Assembly (NCBI GenBank): GCA_029964075.1
Contig: CM057129.1
Coordinates: forward strand, 14,561,430-14,625,429
Reading direction: 5' to 3'
DNA: 64,000 nt
Source of the DNA: Patiria pectinifera
Lineage: Eukaryota > Echinodermata > Asteroidea > Valvatida > Asterinidae
Part shown: piece by piece, positions 47,401-59,600 of the stretch
Numbering within the stretch: position 1 is the first letter of the stretch
Layout of the letters: every line of letters begins with the position of its first letter
Program-made: the position numbers and the translations under genes
Notes under the pieces: generated by a model
Databases searched by the model: none
Told to the model about the DNA's origin: nothing
What the model saw: the letters and a program-made list of their open reading frames with translations, nothing else

Positions 47401-48998
47401 TGTTTCACTGGCTAATCCAGAATACAATTATTGTGCATTGTAAATTTTTTGGATTGGCTCCAGTCCGAAAAAGAAAGAGAAAATGTCAGTAGAGGTTTAT
47501 GTGCGTATTTTGTTTGTACAAACGTTTCTAGGGGTCGGGAGCAGCGTGTACATGTGCATTCACATTCAAATTGTGGACCTTAAATAGAGGACAATAAGGT
47601 CCATGTTTCAAACCTAGGTTGTTTTCCTTTTTTTTCTCTTTATTCACACAGACTAATATGACATGTATGAGTTCTCGAGCATGCAACGTTCTCAGGGGTG
47701 GGGCCAAAGGCACCAGCAGGGGTACCTGCTGTGTGTGTGTGGGGGGGGGGGCGGCATCGATTATCTATAGAGACTTTAGGGATTATGAGTGAGAAAATTC
47801 TTTATTTTTTCTTTGGTTTATTTCTTAGGTTGATTGGGTTTAAACCCTTCACACATATCCCCCGCCCCACCGTAAATCCACACCCATAAAACGTCTCATT
47901 TAGTACCACTACACCATGCTGATCGATTGCACTATTGTACATAATGGTACATGTACAGATCCCACTTACTATCCAGAAAAACCCGACTAAGATATTAAAT
48001 CTCAAGTGCACATGCTCAGTGTACATGAATGTATGTGTACATCATTATGGTCATACAGAAGTTGGATCTGAATTTGTTCATTTAGCCAGCATGGATCAGC
48101 ATGTCGCAATTTCTTGCCAACATTTGGCATTGGGGGGGGGGGGGTTGACACCATCTATAGACCGCGCTGTTTTAAGACATGCACTTTGATGCCCATGTGC
48201 AAAATCTGTACCAAGTTCATCAAAATCCACCTATAGTAGTGGTGGTCTTGTGGATTTTAGCGGATTTGGTCCTGAAGCATTATGTGAGCCAGGGTCAGTG
48301 ATGGATTTTGACGGACTTGGTCCAGTACTTAGTAAAAGACAGTAGGGAGTTAGGGTTAAAGCCCCCCCCCCCCCCTTGCCGTTTAAAAAGGACACCTCCC
48401 CACATACATGTACGGAACACTGTCACCAGCTGCAATTCTCAGCAGGGTTTGAAGGAGGGGGTGGTGGGTGGGCAAGGGGACACAGGCCTCAAGGCAAAAC
48501 ATGGATTTCTGTCATTGAAATCCCATTAAAGCCCCCCTTGCCATCCGAAAAGAGCACTACCCCCACACTGTCACCAGCTACTGTCGTTGGAACACAACCA
48601 CACTGTAAAATGTATAGCCCTCAAGCTGTGGAGGGGCGTGTCCCTCTGCCCACTTCATCCCGTTATACATGTAGTTATTCCACAACAGTGAAGAGAAAAC
48701 TGTGTGTGTACATGTACGGTACATGTGTACTTGTACATTGTAGCAACATCAGGACATTGGGTCCAGTGCAACATCAAATGTGACCATTTAAAAAACAGGT
48801 TGAAGGTTTCTGGCCCAGATTGTAGCTGTCCCAGTAAATCCCCTAAAGTTTGTTTTCCACTTTCACCTAGTTTCAACCCGGATCTGTTGGTAGAGTTTGT
48901 GATCAGGTCATCGTACCAAAGGGTGCCTGGATCCAACTTCAATATCGTACGTGATGTCATGTGATGGAAAACTAAACTTGATGTTGAGTTCCTACATG
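44497..48998 (+). repeat. ~2.3-kb repeat family, forward tandem block D (period 2,301 bp)
   Basis: CACTTTGATGCCCATGTGC occurs at 45881 and 48182, giving a 2,301-bp period. A second landmark (TGTTTGTACAAACG at 45215 and 47511) gives 2,296. The neighbouring units are very similar over kilobases, apart from poly-G and poly-C lengths, which argues for recent tandem duplication or homogenisation. The array resumes at 49740-49850 after the solo LTR. No gene is encoded. Confidence 0.8.
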
Positions 48999-49000
48999 TA

Positions 49001-49734
49001 TGTTCCGGACGAAAATTTACGAATGAACGTTTGTTTACAATCTTGTAAGTGCCGATGGAGGGCGCTGTTTCCAGTAACCAAGCAACGTACGGAAGTGAAA
49101 CGAGACATGTCGCTTGTTAGTTTGTGAAGAATTATTGTGAGAAATCACTTCGTTTCTGGAGAAATGTAGTTATTTGAGGCCACAAACTTAGCTGATAATT
49201 GCCTCCACGGCCTGCTGAGTAAGGATCACTTTGATTAAGCTGTGTAAGAACTGCCATTTGGTTTTGTACTGGTCGCTTCTTCGTCGCTTACATGTAATTT
49301 GCAAATCACATATTCGGGGGGATATTCGCTTATCGTTATCGTTGGATCATTCTTGTGTTGTTTGACTGTTAAATATTTCGAAAGTTCATCGTACTACATT
49401 GTCGCGTGACTGTATGCATGACCACCCAGAGTGTCTTGTTGACTAGTACAGCAAACTATAGAGTGTATAACATTTGCAGTGTACGACTTTGGAGGCATTT
49501 CATGTACTGTGCGATATTGGAGATCATCACTCTGTGAGCATTATCTTTTAACAGAGAAGTGAGAATTACATGTAACTGTGCCAGTGCTCTGGAGATAAAG
49601 ATTACTCACAATCCTGACAGTTTGTTGAATAAATGATGAACATAAGACATATGTGTGTTTGCAGTAAACTGTTAAACAAGCGCCAGTAACAGACAGTGGT
49701 CGTTAATGAATCTACACAGCCTAAATCCCCCACA
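49001..49734. mobile_element. 734-bp solo LTR with 5-bp target duplication
   Basis: The segment starts TGTTCCGG and ends CCCCCACA. It is flanked by ATGTA on both sides (48996-49000 and 49735-49739) and splits a repeat unit that reads CCTACATGTGTATATACC uninterrupted at about 36668. TG...CA ends with a 5-bp duplication fit an LTR retrotransposon, and the absence of internal gag/pol sequence means the two LTRs recombined to one. AATAAA (about 49629) fits an LTR-internal poly(A) signal. The family is not identifiable from the LTR alone. Confidence 0.8.
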
Positions 49735-49850
49735 ATGTATATATACCAAACTGTCAAGTCCCTTCCTAACTATTGTTTTCCCTATATCCTGACTGTGGAC
49801 TCATGAAAGTTATCAATCAAAGACACCCTTCCCCTTCACCCCCTCCCTAA

Positions 49851-50068
49851 CCAAGGGCGGATTATGTGACATCGCAATAAAGGCAGGCAATGAGTACACC
49901 ACCATCTTTTCCTCAAAAAAACATTGTTAAAGTGGTCAGAAATTGCCTCAGATCGCACCACAGAGCATCTAGAATCCAAAAAAATTTCGGGGCCCTTAAG
50001 CGGGCCCCGAACCCCACGCCGTAATTTTTTGACCCACTTTTTGGGGGACCAATTTTTTTTTGGCCCAT
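49851..50068. mobile_element. hAT-like fragment with internal deletion
   Basis: CAAGGGCGGA is followed directly by the internal TTATGTGACATCGCAATAAA block, then GATCGCACCACAGAGCATCT and the GGGCCCTTAAGCGGGCCC hairpin shared with 20435-20711. The right terminus is lost. Confidence 0.55.
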
Positions 50069-50171
50069 CACATGACAGTTGACATGATGGTTGGTTGGTG
50101 AAATGTTTTTACTGAGCAATATTTTCTGTCCAGTTTGAAAGCCTATAGGTTGCAAACCAGCGATTAAACTG

Positions 50172-50605
50172 CCATAGACCTCAGTGATAAATACCTCCAC
50201 TTCTAAAGATCAGGACAAATACTCACAAGTCTCTAAAGGTGCTTGAGGCACACATCAAATTAAAGCTTATTTCATCATCTTTCATTTCATCAAGTTTTGG
50301 TGGGTAATCCAATGAGTTTTGGGAGAAAATCCCATCCAAAGATGATTACCCCTAAAAGTAGTCCTGAAGTCCATCGCCATTTTGAAAAACGATGCCTATG
50401 CTCCATTTCAAATTAGCTTAAATTTAGGGCCTACTGGTAATTTCATCCAAATTTCGTCCTCATCACGGCATGGACCCTTTTTTTCTACAAACCCTCAAGT
50501 TCACGGCCCACAAAATGCTCCGATACATGTAGCAAACAAATTGAGGACATTCCAATCGTGATTTGGCCAGGGAAGGCAATTTTGGGCCTATTTACTGGCC
50601 TGCAA
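50172..50605 (+). repeat. interspersed repeat family 1, copy near endophilin
   Basis: It runs from CATAGACCTCAGTGATAAAT to CCTATTTACTGGCCTGCAAC, matching 9367-9790 along its length with scattered differences. It ends about 50 bp before the endophilin linker exon. Confidence 0.6.
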
Positions 50606-50656
50606 CCTTAAGCAAACTGTGTGCTGAGCTGGAGCATGAGATCCCTGTTGACTTAC

Positions 50657-51147
50657 CTGGTGCGTTGTAATCGACCGTTGACGGGTACGCGTCAGTGTCG
50701 TCTCCGTCACTGGAGTCTCTCTTCGTGGAGTAAGAGTTGAAAGTACTTCTGGGTTTGCGTTCTGATTTTGGTCGACTGCCTGCCTCCTCAACCCTGGAAA
50801 ATATCACAGAAAATTTAGAAGGATGGTAACTGACAAGTTTTGGTATTATAGTCCATCAAGGCCATCACAAGTCCATCACAGTCAATCACAAGTCCATCAC
50901 AAGTCCATCACAAGTCCATTACAAGTCTATCACAAGTCAATCACAACTCTATCACAAGTCAATCACAAGTCTATCACAAGTCAATCACAAGTCTAATGAA
51001 AAGTGAGTGGGGGGGGGGGGGCAGATTTCCCCTGTTGGCATACCTTTCATTGAGTGTTGAGAGAAGGTTTTCCAAGACCTCTGCAGACTGTTTGTGGTAT
51101 TCTAGCTGTGCCTCGGCTAACGCTTGAAGCTGTAACACCTGCTCAAC
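50657..51147 (-). CDS. endophilin-A (SH3GL-like), two internal exons, partial gene
   Basis: Endophilin-A binds and bends membranes through its BAR domain and recruits dynamin and synaptojanin through a C-terminal SH3 domain during endocytosis and synaptic vesicle recycling. Exon 51147-51044 (104 nt, donor GTATGC) encodes the end of the last BAR helix, including ALAEAQLEYHKQSAEVLENL, closely matching the vertebrate AQLEYHKQAVQIL helix. Exon 50793-50657 (137 nt, acceptor TTTTCCAG, donor GTAAGTC) starts the variable linker with GSRPKSERKPRSTF, comparable to the RPRREYQPKPR segment, then an acidic Ser/Asp/Tyr-rich stretch. The junction phase (2, completed by G) is exact. The linker exon ends in phase 1, so more exons follow to the left, including SH3, which was not found. 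Earlier BAR exons should lie to the right. Confidence 0.85.
50851..50998 (+). repeat. minisatellite of CACAAGTCYAT units (endophilin intron)
   Basis: About thirteen tandem 11-bp units of the type CATCACAAGTC with C/A/T variation, followed by a poly-G run. It lies in the 250-bp intron between the two endophilin exons. Confidence 0.7.
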
Positions 51148-51215
51148 CTGTTATAGAAAACCAATCAATTAGTCCTGTTCAACCTGTTATAGAAAACCAA
51201 TCAATTAGTCATGTA
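51112..51215 (-). promoter_or_regulatory. tandemly duplicated splice acceptor of the endophilin exon
   Basis: AACCTGTTATAGAAAACC occurs at 51145 and again at 51181, a 36-bp direct duplication. On the minus strand both copies present TTTTCTATAACAG followed by GTTGA. The proximal copy starts the coding exon in frame; using the distal one would add 12 codons that include an in-frame TAA. Confidence 0.55.
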
Positions 51216-51545
51216 ATAGTCGCAAGAATAGTGATATTATGCTAATTTGAATACAAGTCTCCAAAAATCAGTCTTGTCCACGTGTTATTCTATGTAGATT
51301 GCCCTTTTTTGTAGCCGATAGCTGAGCTCAGTCAAGCGGATGGAATTTATACCTCCGTGGACAAACAGGTTTCGCACATGAAATGTTCAAACTATACCAT
51401 AGTTCTGAGACAAAATATGCAGTTGCAACGATTTTCGTCACTTAGGCATGCTTAAAGGCCAGTACGAATCAAAAGTTTAAAATAATTTTTAAAAATAGGC
51501 GAAAATTGCTGTCAAAAGTGGATTTCCTTTATTTTGAACCACCCT
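51215..51545. mobile_element. partial copy of the palindromic element at 1726-2518
   Basis: Shared blocks include ATGCTAATTTGAATACAAGT and GAACCACCCTG at the right end. The left terminus is missing, and only one internal copy of the 138-bp block remains. Confidence 0.6.
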
Positions 51546-52448
51546 GTTCATATACCGGTTCAAATCCTAGATATAACTCTATGTGATTACCACGGAAGGC
51601 TACTTTTTCATTTAATCACACGTACCATTCAGTACTAATGTTCTAGTTCATTTTTCTTTCTTGTTCCCTATAACCGATTGCAATTGTACCTAATTACCAG
51701 TTTTCCTCTTATATCTTTCATCTCGTATAACAATGTAGCAACGTTAGCTCAGAACAAAATTTTATTATGCCCGTGCAAAGACTGAAAAAAGCAATAAAAC
51801 ATTTATTTTTAGATAAGCATATGTTGCATAAACTCCAAGGACGTTAGAGGCTCCGTCAAAATCCATACTGAAGTCTACTAACATTGACTCTATGTTGAGT
51901 AGGCTATCCTTTTTGTGAGCACCAGATAATGCGCTTAAAAATAGATCATGTCTTCCACAATTTGCCGAGGCAGCAACAAACACCCCCTCCCCCCCCACCA
52001 CCACCACCAACATCCAAAATGAAACCTCTGACTTATATTTTTATATTAGTAAAATGGGGACAAAAATTATAAACTACAATGCTAAAGTTCATATATGTAT
52101 TCTCATATTGCAGAAGAATGCAGAAAAAAAAGCAAGATCGTAGATTTAAAAACAATTCGGGAGATGGCCCCCCCCCCCCTTCCCGTTTCATATCACTCCG
52201 CCCCGTTTCCTGAAAGCTACAATCCCGGCCAAAATGGTTGGGACACTTGGAAATAACCTTACCCACGGTCACCCACTCCCCCAGTCAATGTTGTTCTCTC
52301 CAGCTGATGGAGCACATACCGCGCAATGAGAGACAACATTGAGCGTGGCCGGGGGGTTGGGGCGGCCCAGCGAAATTTGGCCAGGATGGTAGATCCAACA
52401 GGTTACTCACACAAATTGTATGTGGTGTAGTAAAACTAGCCTCCCGAG

Positions 52449-52578
52449 GTGATCCATGGAGCATTCTATTTTCCCGAGGCGAAGCCGAGGGAAAATAGAA
52501 TGCTCCATAGATCACGTATTTTAGCGTCATGCAGTTGTACAGCGGCCGCCACATAATAAATGGCGGCCGCTGTACAAC
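52449..52578. repeat. two back-to-back hairpins
   Basis: Hairpin 1 (52449-52515) has arms beginning GTGATCCATGGAGCATTC and a CCGAGGCGAAGCCGAGG centre. Hairpin 2 has perfect 18-bp arms GTTGTACAGCGGCCGCCA (52534-52551) and 52561-52578, around a 9-nt loop. The GAGGCGAAGCC centre resembles that of the element at 16475. Confidence 0.65.
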
Positions 52579-52644
52579 AAAACATTTTCACACTACAAAA
52601 AATATATATATTCAGACTTATTGAGTGGCACTATCCGTCTTCCG

Positions 52645-52835
52645 TACCAAGGTATTTGAGACACACATCAAATAAAAGCTTATTTCTTCATCTTTCATTT
52701 TCCGTTCAATTTTTGTGGGGTTATCTAATGACTTTCGGGAGAAAATTCCATCCAGAGATGATCACCTCTAAAAGCAGTCCTGAAGCTCATTATCATTTTG
52801 AAAACGGACGCCTTATTTCATCTGGTACACCTTGG
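52645..52835 (+). repeat. interspersed repeat family 1, partial copy
   Basis: Runs from about TACCAAGGTATTTGAGAC to GACGCCTTATTTCATCTGG and matches the middle of the copies at 9367 and 50172. Confidence 0.55.
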
Positions 52836-53565
52836 ACAACATACATATCACAACAAAATGTTCTGATGTATATAGGTGGGGTTTGGTGAAATATCCACAT
52901 TTCCGAGCCGCATATTCGTTCCACCATGCATTACCTGTGAGTGTTACTTCTTGCCTCCGGTAATCACCTATGCGCATAAGTGTATTATTTAGTTCTATAA
53001 TTTACCAGCAATCCGCGCTAGCTGTGGAGTCTTACACTAATGTTTACTTGGACCTCAATTTGCATGTTGACCCCAAGTGGGCGTGGTAACCTTGGTGAAG
53101 CAATTTTGCCATATTCAACTTTTTTTGAGGAGGGGGGGGGGGGAATCGCGTGAGTGTTTTCATGGAGATAATGTTGTAATATTTTACTATTCAAAGTTTT
53201 AAAGAAACAAATTTGCCAAAAAAGCAAAGCAAAACGAATTACTCATTTTTTCACGTGCCAACCGTGACGGTAGGTAACTTTTACCGCTGCGTCTGAGCAA
53301 ACTCCACGAAAAGCAAAATCCCGCGTGATTAACGGCCGAATTCTGCCCAAAAAATGAATGACACAATTTTGTTAAAACCCCTTGCCGCTCCGCCGGGTTT
53401 TTGCGCCTCAAAACACAGCACGGCCTATACCAGCTGTCCACATACGGCATTCCACGGCATGACCACAGCATTTGATTCCGGAGTGCGGCTATAAACCGTC
53501 AGCGCAGCCGGCGTGAAGGGGTTTTAAAGACCCGCCCTGATGTACGTCTAACGTTGCTAAACAAC

Positions 53566-53573
53566 TATATATT
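53566..53573 (+). promoter_or_regulatory. candidate TATA box of the four-Cys precursor gene
   Basis: TATATATT lies 61 bp upstream of the ATG at 53627, giving room for a transcription start near 53595 and a short leader. Single-motif evidence only. Confidence 0.35.
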
Positions 53574-53626
53574 GTCGCGTTTTTAACTGTCTGCCAGTTT
53601 CTCCCTCGTTCTCTAGATTAGCAAGA

Positions 53627-56600
53627 ATGAAGGCTTACATGTGCCTGGTTCTCCTGGTGTTCGTTGGATGTACTTGGAGATTCGCACTGATGGACGGTAA
53701 GTTAATTCATTCAAAGTTCCGCCATATTCTTAAATCCACATTCACACAGTAGTACAGGCATTATGTGAAAAATTAAGGGGTAACCTCAAAAGGTTATTAC
53801 TCAGAAAAATCTCCTCTATAACATATTAAAAGTCTTAAGAAATCCGAGTGGTGGAAAGTAGTTTTCTAATGTGTTTCTTAACCACACCCAGTACCACTTT
53901 TTTTGCTACTTTATTATGGAATATTTAGTGATGCTGCAACAATATATTTAATACTAAACACAGAGAGTTGATCTTAATTTATTATTGAGATGCCCATTGA
54001 CTTCAGAAAAGATCTGTAGATGATTTATATTCATTTAATATGCTGTAATATATATATACTATCTGCAATATGATATATATATGAATCTATATATAACATA
54101 TAGGTTCAGTCTATTCTGCTACCATTGGTTTCACGCACACGCACACTGCGTGGCGATCATCAGGCGAATTTACTCATTATTCTAGACCTTGGTAAGTTTC
54201 AATATCCCTATGTTTCCCAAATTTGCGATATGCCGATAATAATTTGCATAAATGCCATTTATTAATTTGCATAGATTAAAGTTAAAATTATGGCTGTCAT
54301 GTGTGGACATGTCACAATAAAGTGTTCCCTGATAATCCAAGTCCAGTCATGTACATAAATTAATTTCACACCATGGTGCATTGCTATAAGGTTCCTTAAA
54401 AATGGAAAGAAATCCAAGTGGTGGAAATATGCCTAATTTGCATAAATTCAAAATGGCCACTAATTACATGATTTTTGATTTGGCCATAACTCTTGTCCTG
54501 CATTGCTTTTTGGAGTACTTTGAACAACAATTTGTCCTTTGACATTGATTTCATCATCATTCCAGTCCGAGGTACCTTATGAGATCCTATGTTTCCTATG
54601 GGGTATAATATTTTTTGTTAAGGTTTCTAGCTCTTGTGAAAGTTGGTATAAGTGTTGGAAAATGTGATATCCCTGTGTCGCAGAGCGAACCCTTGCGCCG
54701 CTCTACTCGGACCAAAAATCAAGGAATAACTCAAGAGAACAGAGGATTCAACACAGGAGTTACAAATCACAAAAATCAATATTACGGGAAAGAAATAAAC
54801 CAAACAACCGCAAACCTCAATCCGAAAATACGTGGGCGAGGATTTTATACCCCTCCCGCATGGGTGCAAGCCCGGAATTGGTATGCAACAAAGGAAAAAG
54901 GAATTACGATTTGCATAATTCACCTAGCACCCACCTCCGAAGTTACATAACACTTTACGGCCGTAAAAAATTAGTGATTGATGAATTAACTCAGAAAATG
55001 AAAGGAATAATTTTAACAGTCTTGTAACACCCTGTACATAAACACATTTCGGGGACAAAAAAATCCCAACCTTAAATCCACTAGTACACTGCATAGGGAT
55101 ATCACATTTTGCAACGCGTATGCCAACTTTGAGATGAGCCAAAAACCGAACAAAAAATATCTTTCCCAATTTTTTGATATTTTGTAGCGAACATCTTGGG
55201 GTTTAATTTTCATCCAGGTTTGTCTCAAAGTCGGGTGATCCACTAGGTCAAATTCAAGGTCAAATTAAAGGTCAAAATGTCATTATACTTAAAATAACCC
55301 CGACATGAAAAAAACAATGGTAAATTTGGATTTCTCATGATGTAACCTTTCAAAAAAAATTAAGATTAACACATTTGGCTCACAGATTATAGAAATATGG
55401 TCATTTAAAAATGGCAGCAATGTCCATTTTGACCAAAATTGCCTGGGCGGTAGCGCAAAAACTGTTTGTCCGATGATGCTAAAACTTAAAATTTCGGCTT
55501 TTCAGCCGAAATTACCCCATAAACTAAATATGATCCAATTTGAAGAGGTTGGGGTTTCAAATTTAAAAGTTTTGGGGGTGATTTGACACTGAATGGCCCC
55601 AATGTCAAATGACAAAATGTTGTTTAAAGTACCCCGAAAAGCAACTTAGGACGAGAGTTATTACTAGATAGCATATTATGTCATATTTTTGGCCACTGCA
55701 TTTTTCTTTGCTAAAGAAGGAATTTTTCTCATAATTATTTGGATAGACTTTACCTTCCTAAGCTGGAAATCCATTGGTAACATTTTTTTCTATCTACCAT
55801 GTGGCGGTCATCTTGGAATTCAAAATGGCCGTCATTTCGGGCCTAATTTGTATCTAACTTCGGACCTGATTGTCATATAAAGTTCAGTTTGGTGGCAAAC
55901 CCCATGTTTTTGATACAAGGAACCCACGAAAATCATTGTTGATGGGGTATACTCCCAGTGGAGTACCCCATCAACAATGATTAACTTGGGTTCCTTGGTA
56001 TCAAGAACATAATGCAGTTTGCCAACAAAATGGACTTCATATGACATTCAGGTGCCACCTTATTATTGAAATGAAATCAAAGATGGCCGCTATTTTTGAA
56101 TATCCAATATGGCTGCCATCCATTTGGGATGCCTAAATGTGCTAATTGGATTCCTTGGTATCAAATTTATGGGCTTTGCCACCACCAATAGTGACTTCAT
56201 ACGACATTGAAGTCCAAATTTATTATGCAAATAGTTCAGAATGGCGGCAATTATGAAATATCCAAGATGGCTGCCATCAACTGTAAGTACCCCGTCCACA
56301 GTGATTTACTTGAGTTCATTCAAATACATGGACTTCATAGGACATTCAGGTGCAATGTTATTATAAATAAGATCCAAGATGGCGGCTATTTTGAAAAAAA
56401 TCCAAGATGGCTGCCATCCATCTGGGATAGATCATCAGCAATGGGTCATTAAGATTACTTGGTATCAAATGTATGGGGTTTGCCACCGAAATTGACTTCG
56501 TACGCCATTCGAGTCCAAATTTATTATGCAAATAAGCCGAAAATGGCGGCCATATATTTGAAATATCCAAGATGGCTGCCATCCATTTGGAGTACACCAT

Positions 56601-59600
56601 AAACAATAATGTACTCAGGTTCCTTGGTATCAAAAACATGGGGTTTGCCATCAAAATAAACTTCATGTGACAATCAAGTCCGAAGTTATGATACAAATTA
56701 GGCTCGAAATGGCGGCCATTTTGAAATCCAAGATGGCCGCCATACGGTAGCTTGGAAAAAAATGTCTCCAATGCATTTCTGGCTTAGGGAGGTAAACTCT
56801 TTCCAAATATGGCAAAAATTACTTCTTAAACAAAAAAAACCAAAAGTACATAACGGCCTATATACTATTATGGCCGCGCCAAATCATATGAAAATCATAT
56901 AATTAGCGGCCTTTTGAATTTATGCAAATTGGGCATATTTCCACCACTTGGATTTTTAACAACTTTTTTAGGGACCTTATAGCAATGCACTGTGGTGTGA
57001 AATTTGACTTGGATTATCAGGGAACACTCAATTGGTACATGTCCACACATGGCATCCATTATTTTAACTTTAATTAGGCAAATTGATATACGGCATTTAT
57101 GCAAATTATACGGCATTTGGAAAATTTCGGAAACATAGGGATCTTGGAATTTACCTAGGACTTGAATAATGAGTAAATCAATGTAAAAGGACTAAAACTG
57201 TTGTTTAAAGTACCTCTAAAATCCACCTAGTATGAGAAATATATATGACCAAATCAATGCGAAAGTCCTAACATATGCGGCCATTTTGGATTTATGCAAA
57301 TTAGGCATATTTCCACCACCTCGATTTTTTAAGACTTTTAGTATGTCATTTTAGGGACCTTATAGAAATGCACTGTGGTGAAAAAAATTATGTTGCAATT
57401 TGTTTGAGGTCAAACCTTATATTGCCTAACAGCCCCGTGGGCCTATCTTTTATGTCATGCTTGAAGTAGTTATATTATTATACTTCGATTTGATACTCTA
57501 CTTTAAATTAACATGAATATTGTTAGCATCGTAAGAGAAAGAACGCCCGCAGTCAACTATTCTCAAATACCTCTGCTTAATTTCTGATTATGCTCCATCT
57601 TATTTGAATTTAGAAAAATAAAACTTAGGTTACATATCAAAACGGTCAGTATCGGCCCTATTTTGGTAAAATGATGTAAGTCGATTTTTGGGCGATTTGG
57701 AGTTAGAGTCAAATCCCGGTAAAGTAAGGGCGCTGTTTCCGATTCAGAAAATATTAGAGTCAAGAAATGAAGCGCTTAAAAGATATTATATGTATCTCAC
57801 CGTGGAAAACTTAACTAGTGCAGTTTTTTTCGAAAAATAATGCAAGTCTGACATACGTGACATATATCTGTGTTTGCAAATCTCACAAACAAGGTAAAAT
57901 GGTGTATCTTTTACTTACAGCATTTTTGGTAATTAAAGTCTGCTTAATTGTTTGTGCATGTCAGACATACACCATTTTACCAAAATAGCACTGTTGGTTT
58001 GAATTCATGCATATCCCATTTGTTTCCCCTGATATGTAAATAAACTGGGAAAAGTCATTTGCATTATTTTCATCATTAAACGAAATTACCCTTTCACAGG
58101 CTTAAATGCAGACTGTATCGTTTTTAAGTCTCTTCATGATTATTCCAAATGATACATTGTTACTGCGTAACAAATCCAAGCTTTCCATTGGAAGTCCTTT
58201 TTATTGAAATGATGTATCTTCCAAAAACGTTCTATATCTCTAGAAATATCCACGAAATTTAGTGAATTATGTAAGAAAACAAAATAATGGTTGTCAAGAC
58301 ATTATAAAATGACTGCTTCACAGTCTTGAAGACCTAAAAACAAAAACGGCAACATTTCAATCTTTAAGTCACTTTTTCTAAAAATGTCCTTCAAGTGAGA
58401 TACATCATTTTACCAAAATAGGGCCGCAGTTGCTTACACACCGTCTTTAAAGGAGTATTACGGCCTGAAATCCCGTAATTGTTTATTTCATCCTATTTCA
58501 AAGGTCTGGTTGAAAGGTAACTAATTTTATTGTCTTAACCGTTCCCGAGAAAAGACGACAATCCCGGGTTTTTTTACTTCTCACGTCGCGGACATTTTGT
58601 GGCATACGTATATGTATTTCCAACCGTGTTCATTCAATGAACGGTACACACTTCTGTGTGTGACACATAATACAGACAACACCAATACACAAATGTTGTT
58701 TCTCGCACGTCCACAGAATGCGATACACTGGGTATACATTTGCGGGAGGAGTCACGGCTACATGTGTAGCACAAAACAGCTCGATTTCGCATGGTTCTTG
58801 CAAGAAAAACACAAAACGCCCAGTGTTTAATTAAAGAATGGTTATGTGGACGTTTATTATATATCCTGCTTTTTTTAATATTCTTTCCAGTTAACATCAT
58901 TTCGTTTAAAACGCGTTTTGTTGCCCAATAGGGCGCATTCCAGGACGAAATGTCCCTTTAAAGGGGGTCGTTTTATGCACACCAGAAATAACAACATGAT
59001 GGTCACTTTTGGCTATTGTGGAATTTGTTCCCAAAACGTAAGGAATTGGCATTTTCCGTCGCTTATTTAGTAAAAATGAATTTGTCCAGTTTATTTTCAA
59101 ATTGTCAAGACAGTGACGAAGGTTGGTCCTTACAACCAATATCTTTTATTTCAACCTATTATTAGTTCAATATTATATGAGGATTATTAATTTTCGTTGT
59201 TGAGGCATCCCTTTTCATTTCTTTGGTTCTCACTTCCGACCGACCCTATTTTGGGCTCCAGACCCAAGAATTAAAAACCCTTTTCATTACCGCTGATCGA
59301 CCCTGTTTGGAACGACCACTAAAAAAACACACGAACATAGGGGGAAAAATACAAAATTCAGGTAATCAGGCTCTGTGTTATTTGAAAAGCAATGGAAAAA
59401 GCAATTCAATGCGACAGATTTGAATGCGAGGTGCGGGGTACAGCATTCAGTGCAACTCCCAGAAGATGTGAGGGTATTGCCTCTCATACTATTGGGGGTC
59501 TCTAAGTTACCTTAACAGGGGCACTACCACTACGGCCAAAAACCTTTTGAGCTGTATGGTGCAGATAATAATCATCTACATCCTGCCAAAGCTGCTTTTA

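Noticed and set aside
50851..50998. Regular short repeats that could be taken for a CRISPR array
   Set aside because: The units are contiguous without unique spacers, in a eukaryotic intron.
54096..54188. Possible second exon after the signal-peptide exon, ending at GTAAGTTT
   Set aside because: The acceptor has no pyrimidine tract, and the donor lies in the arm of the foldback element, so the match is probably chance.
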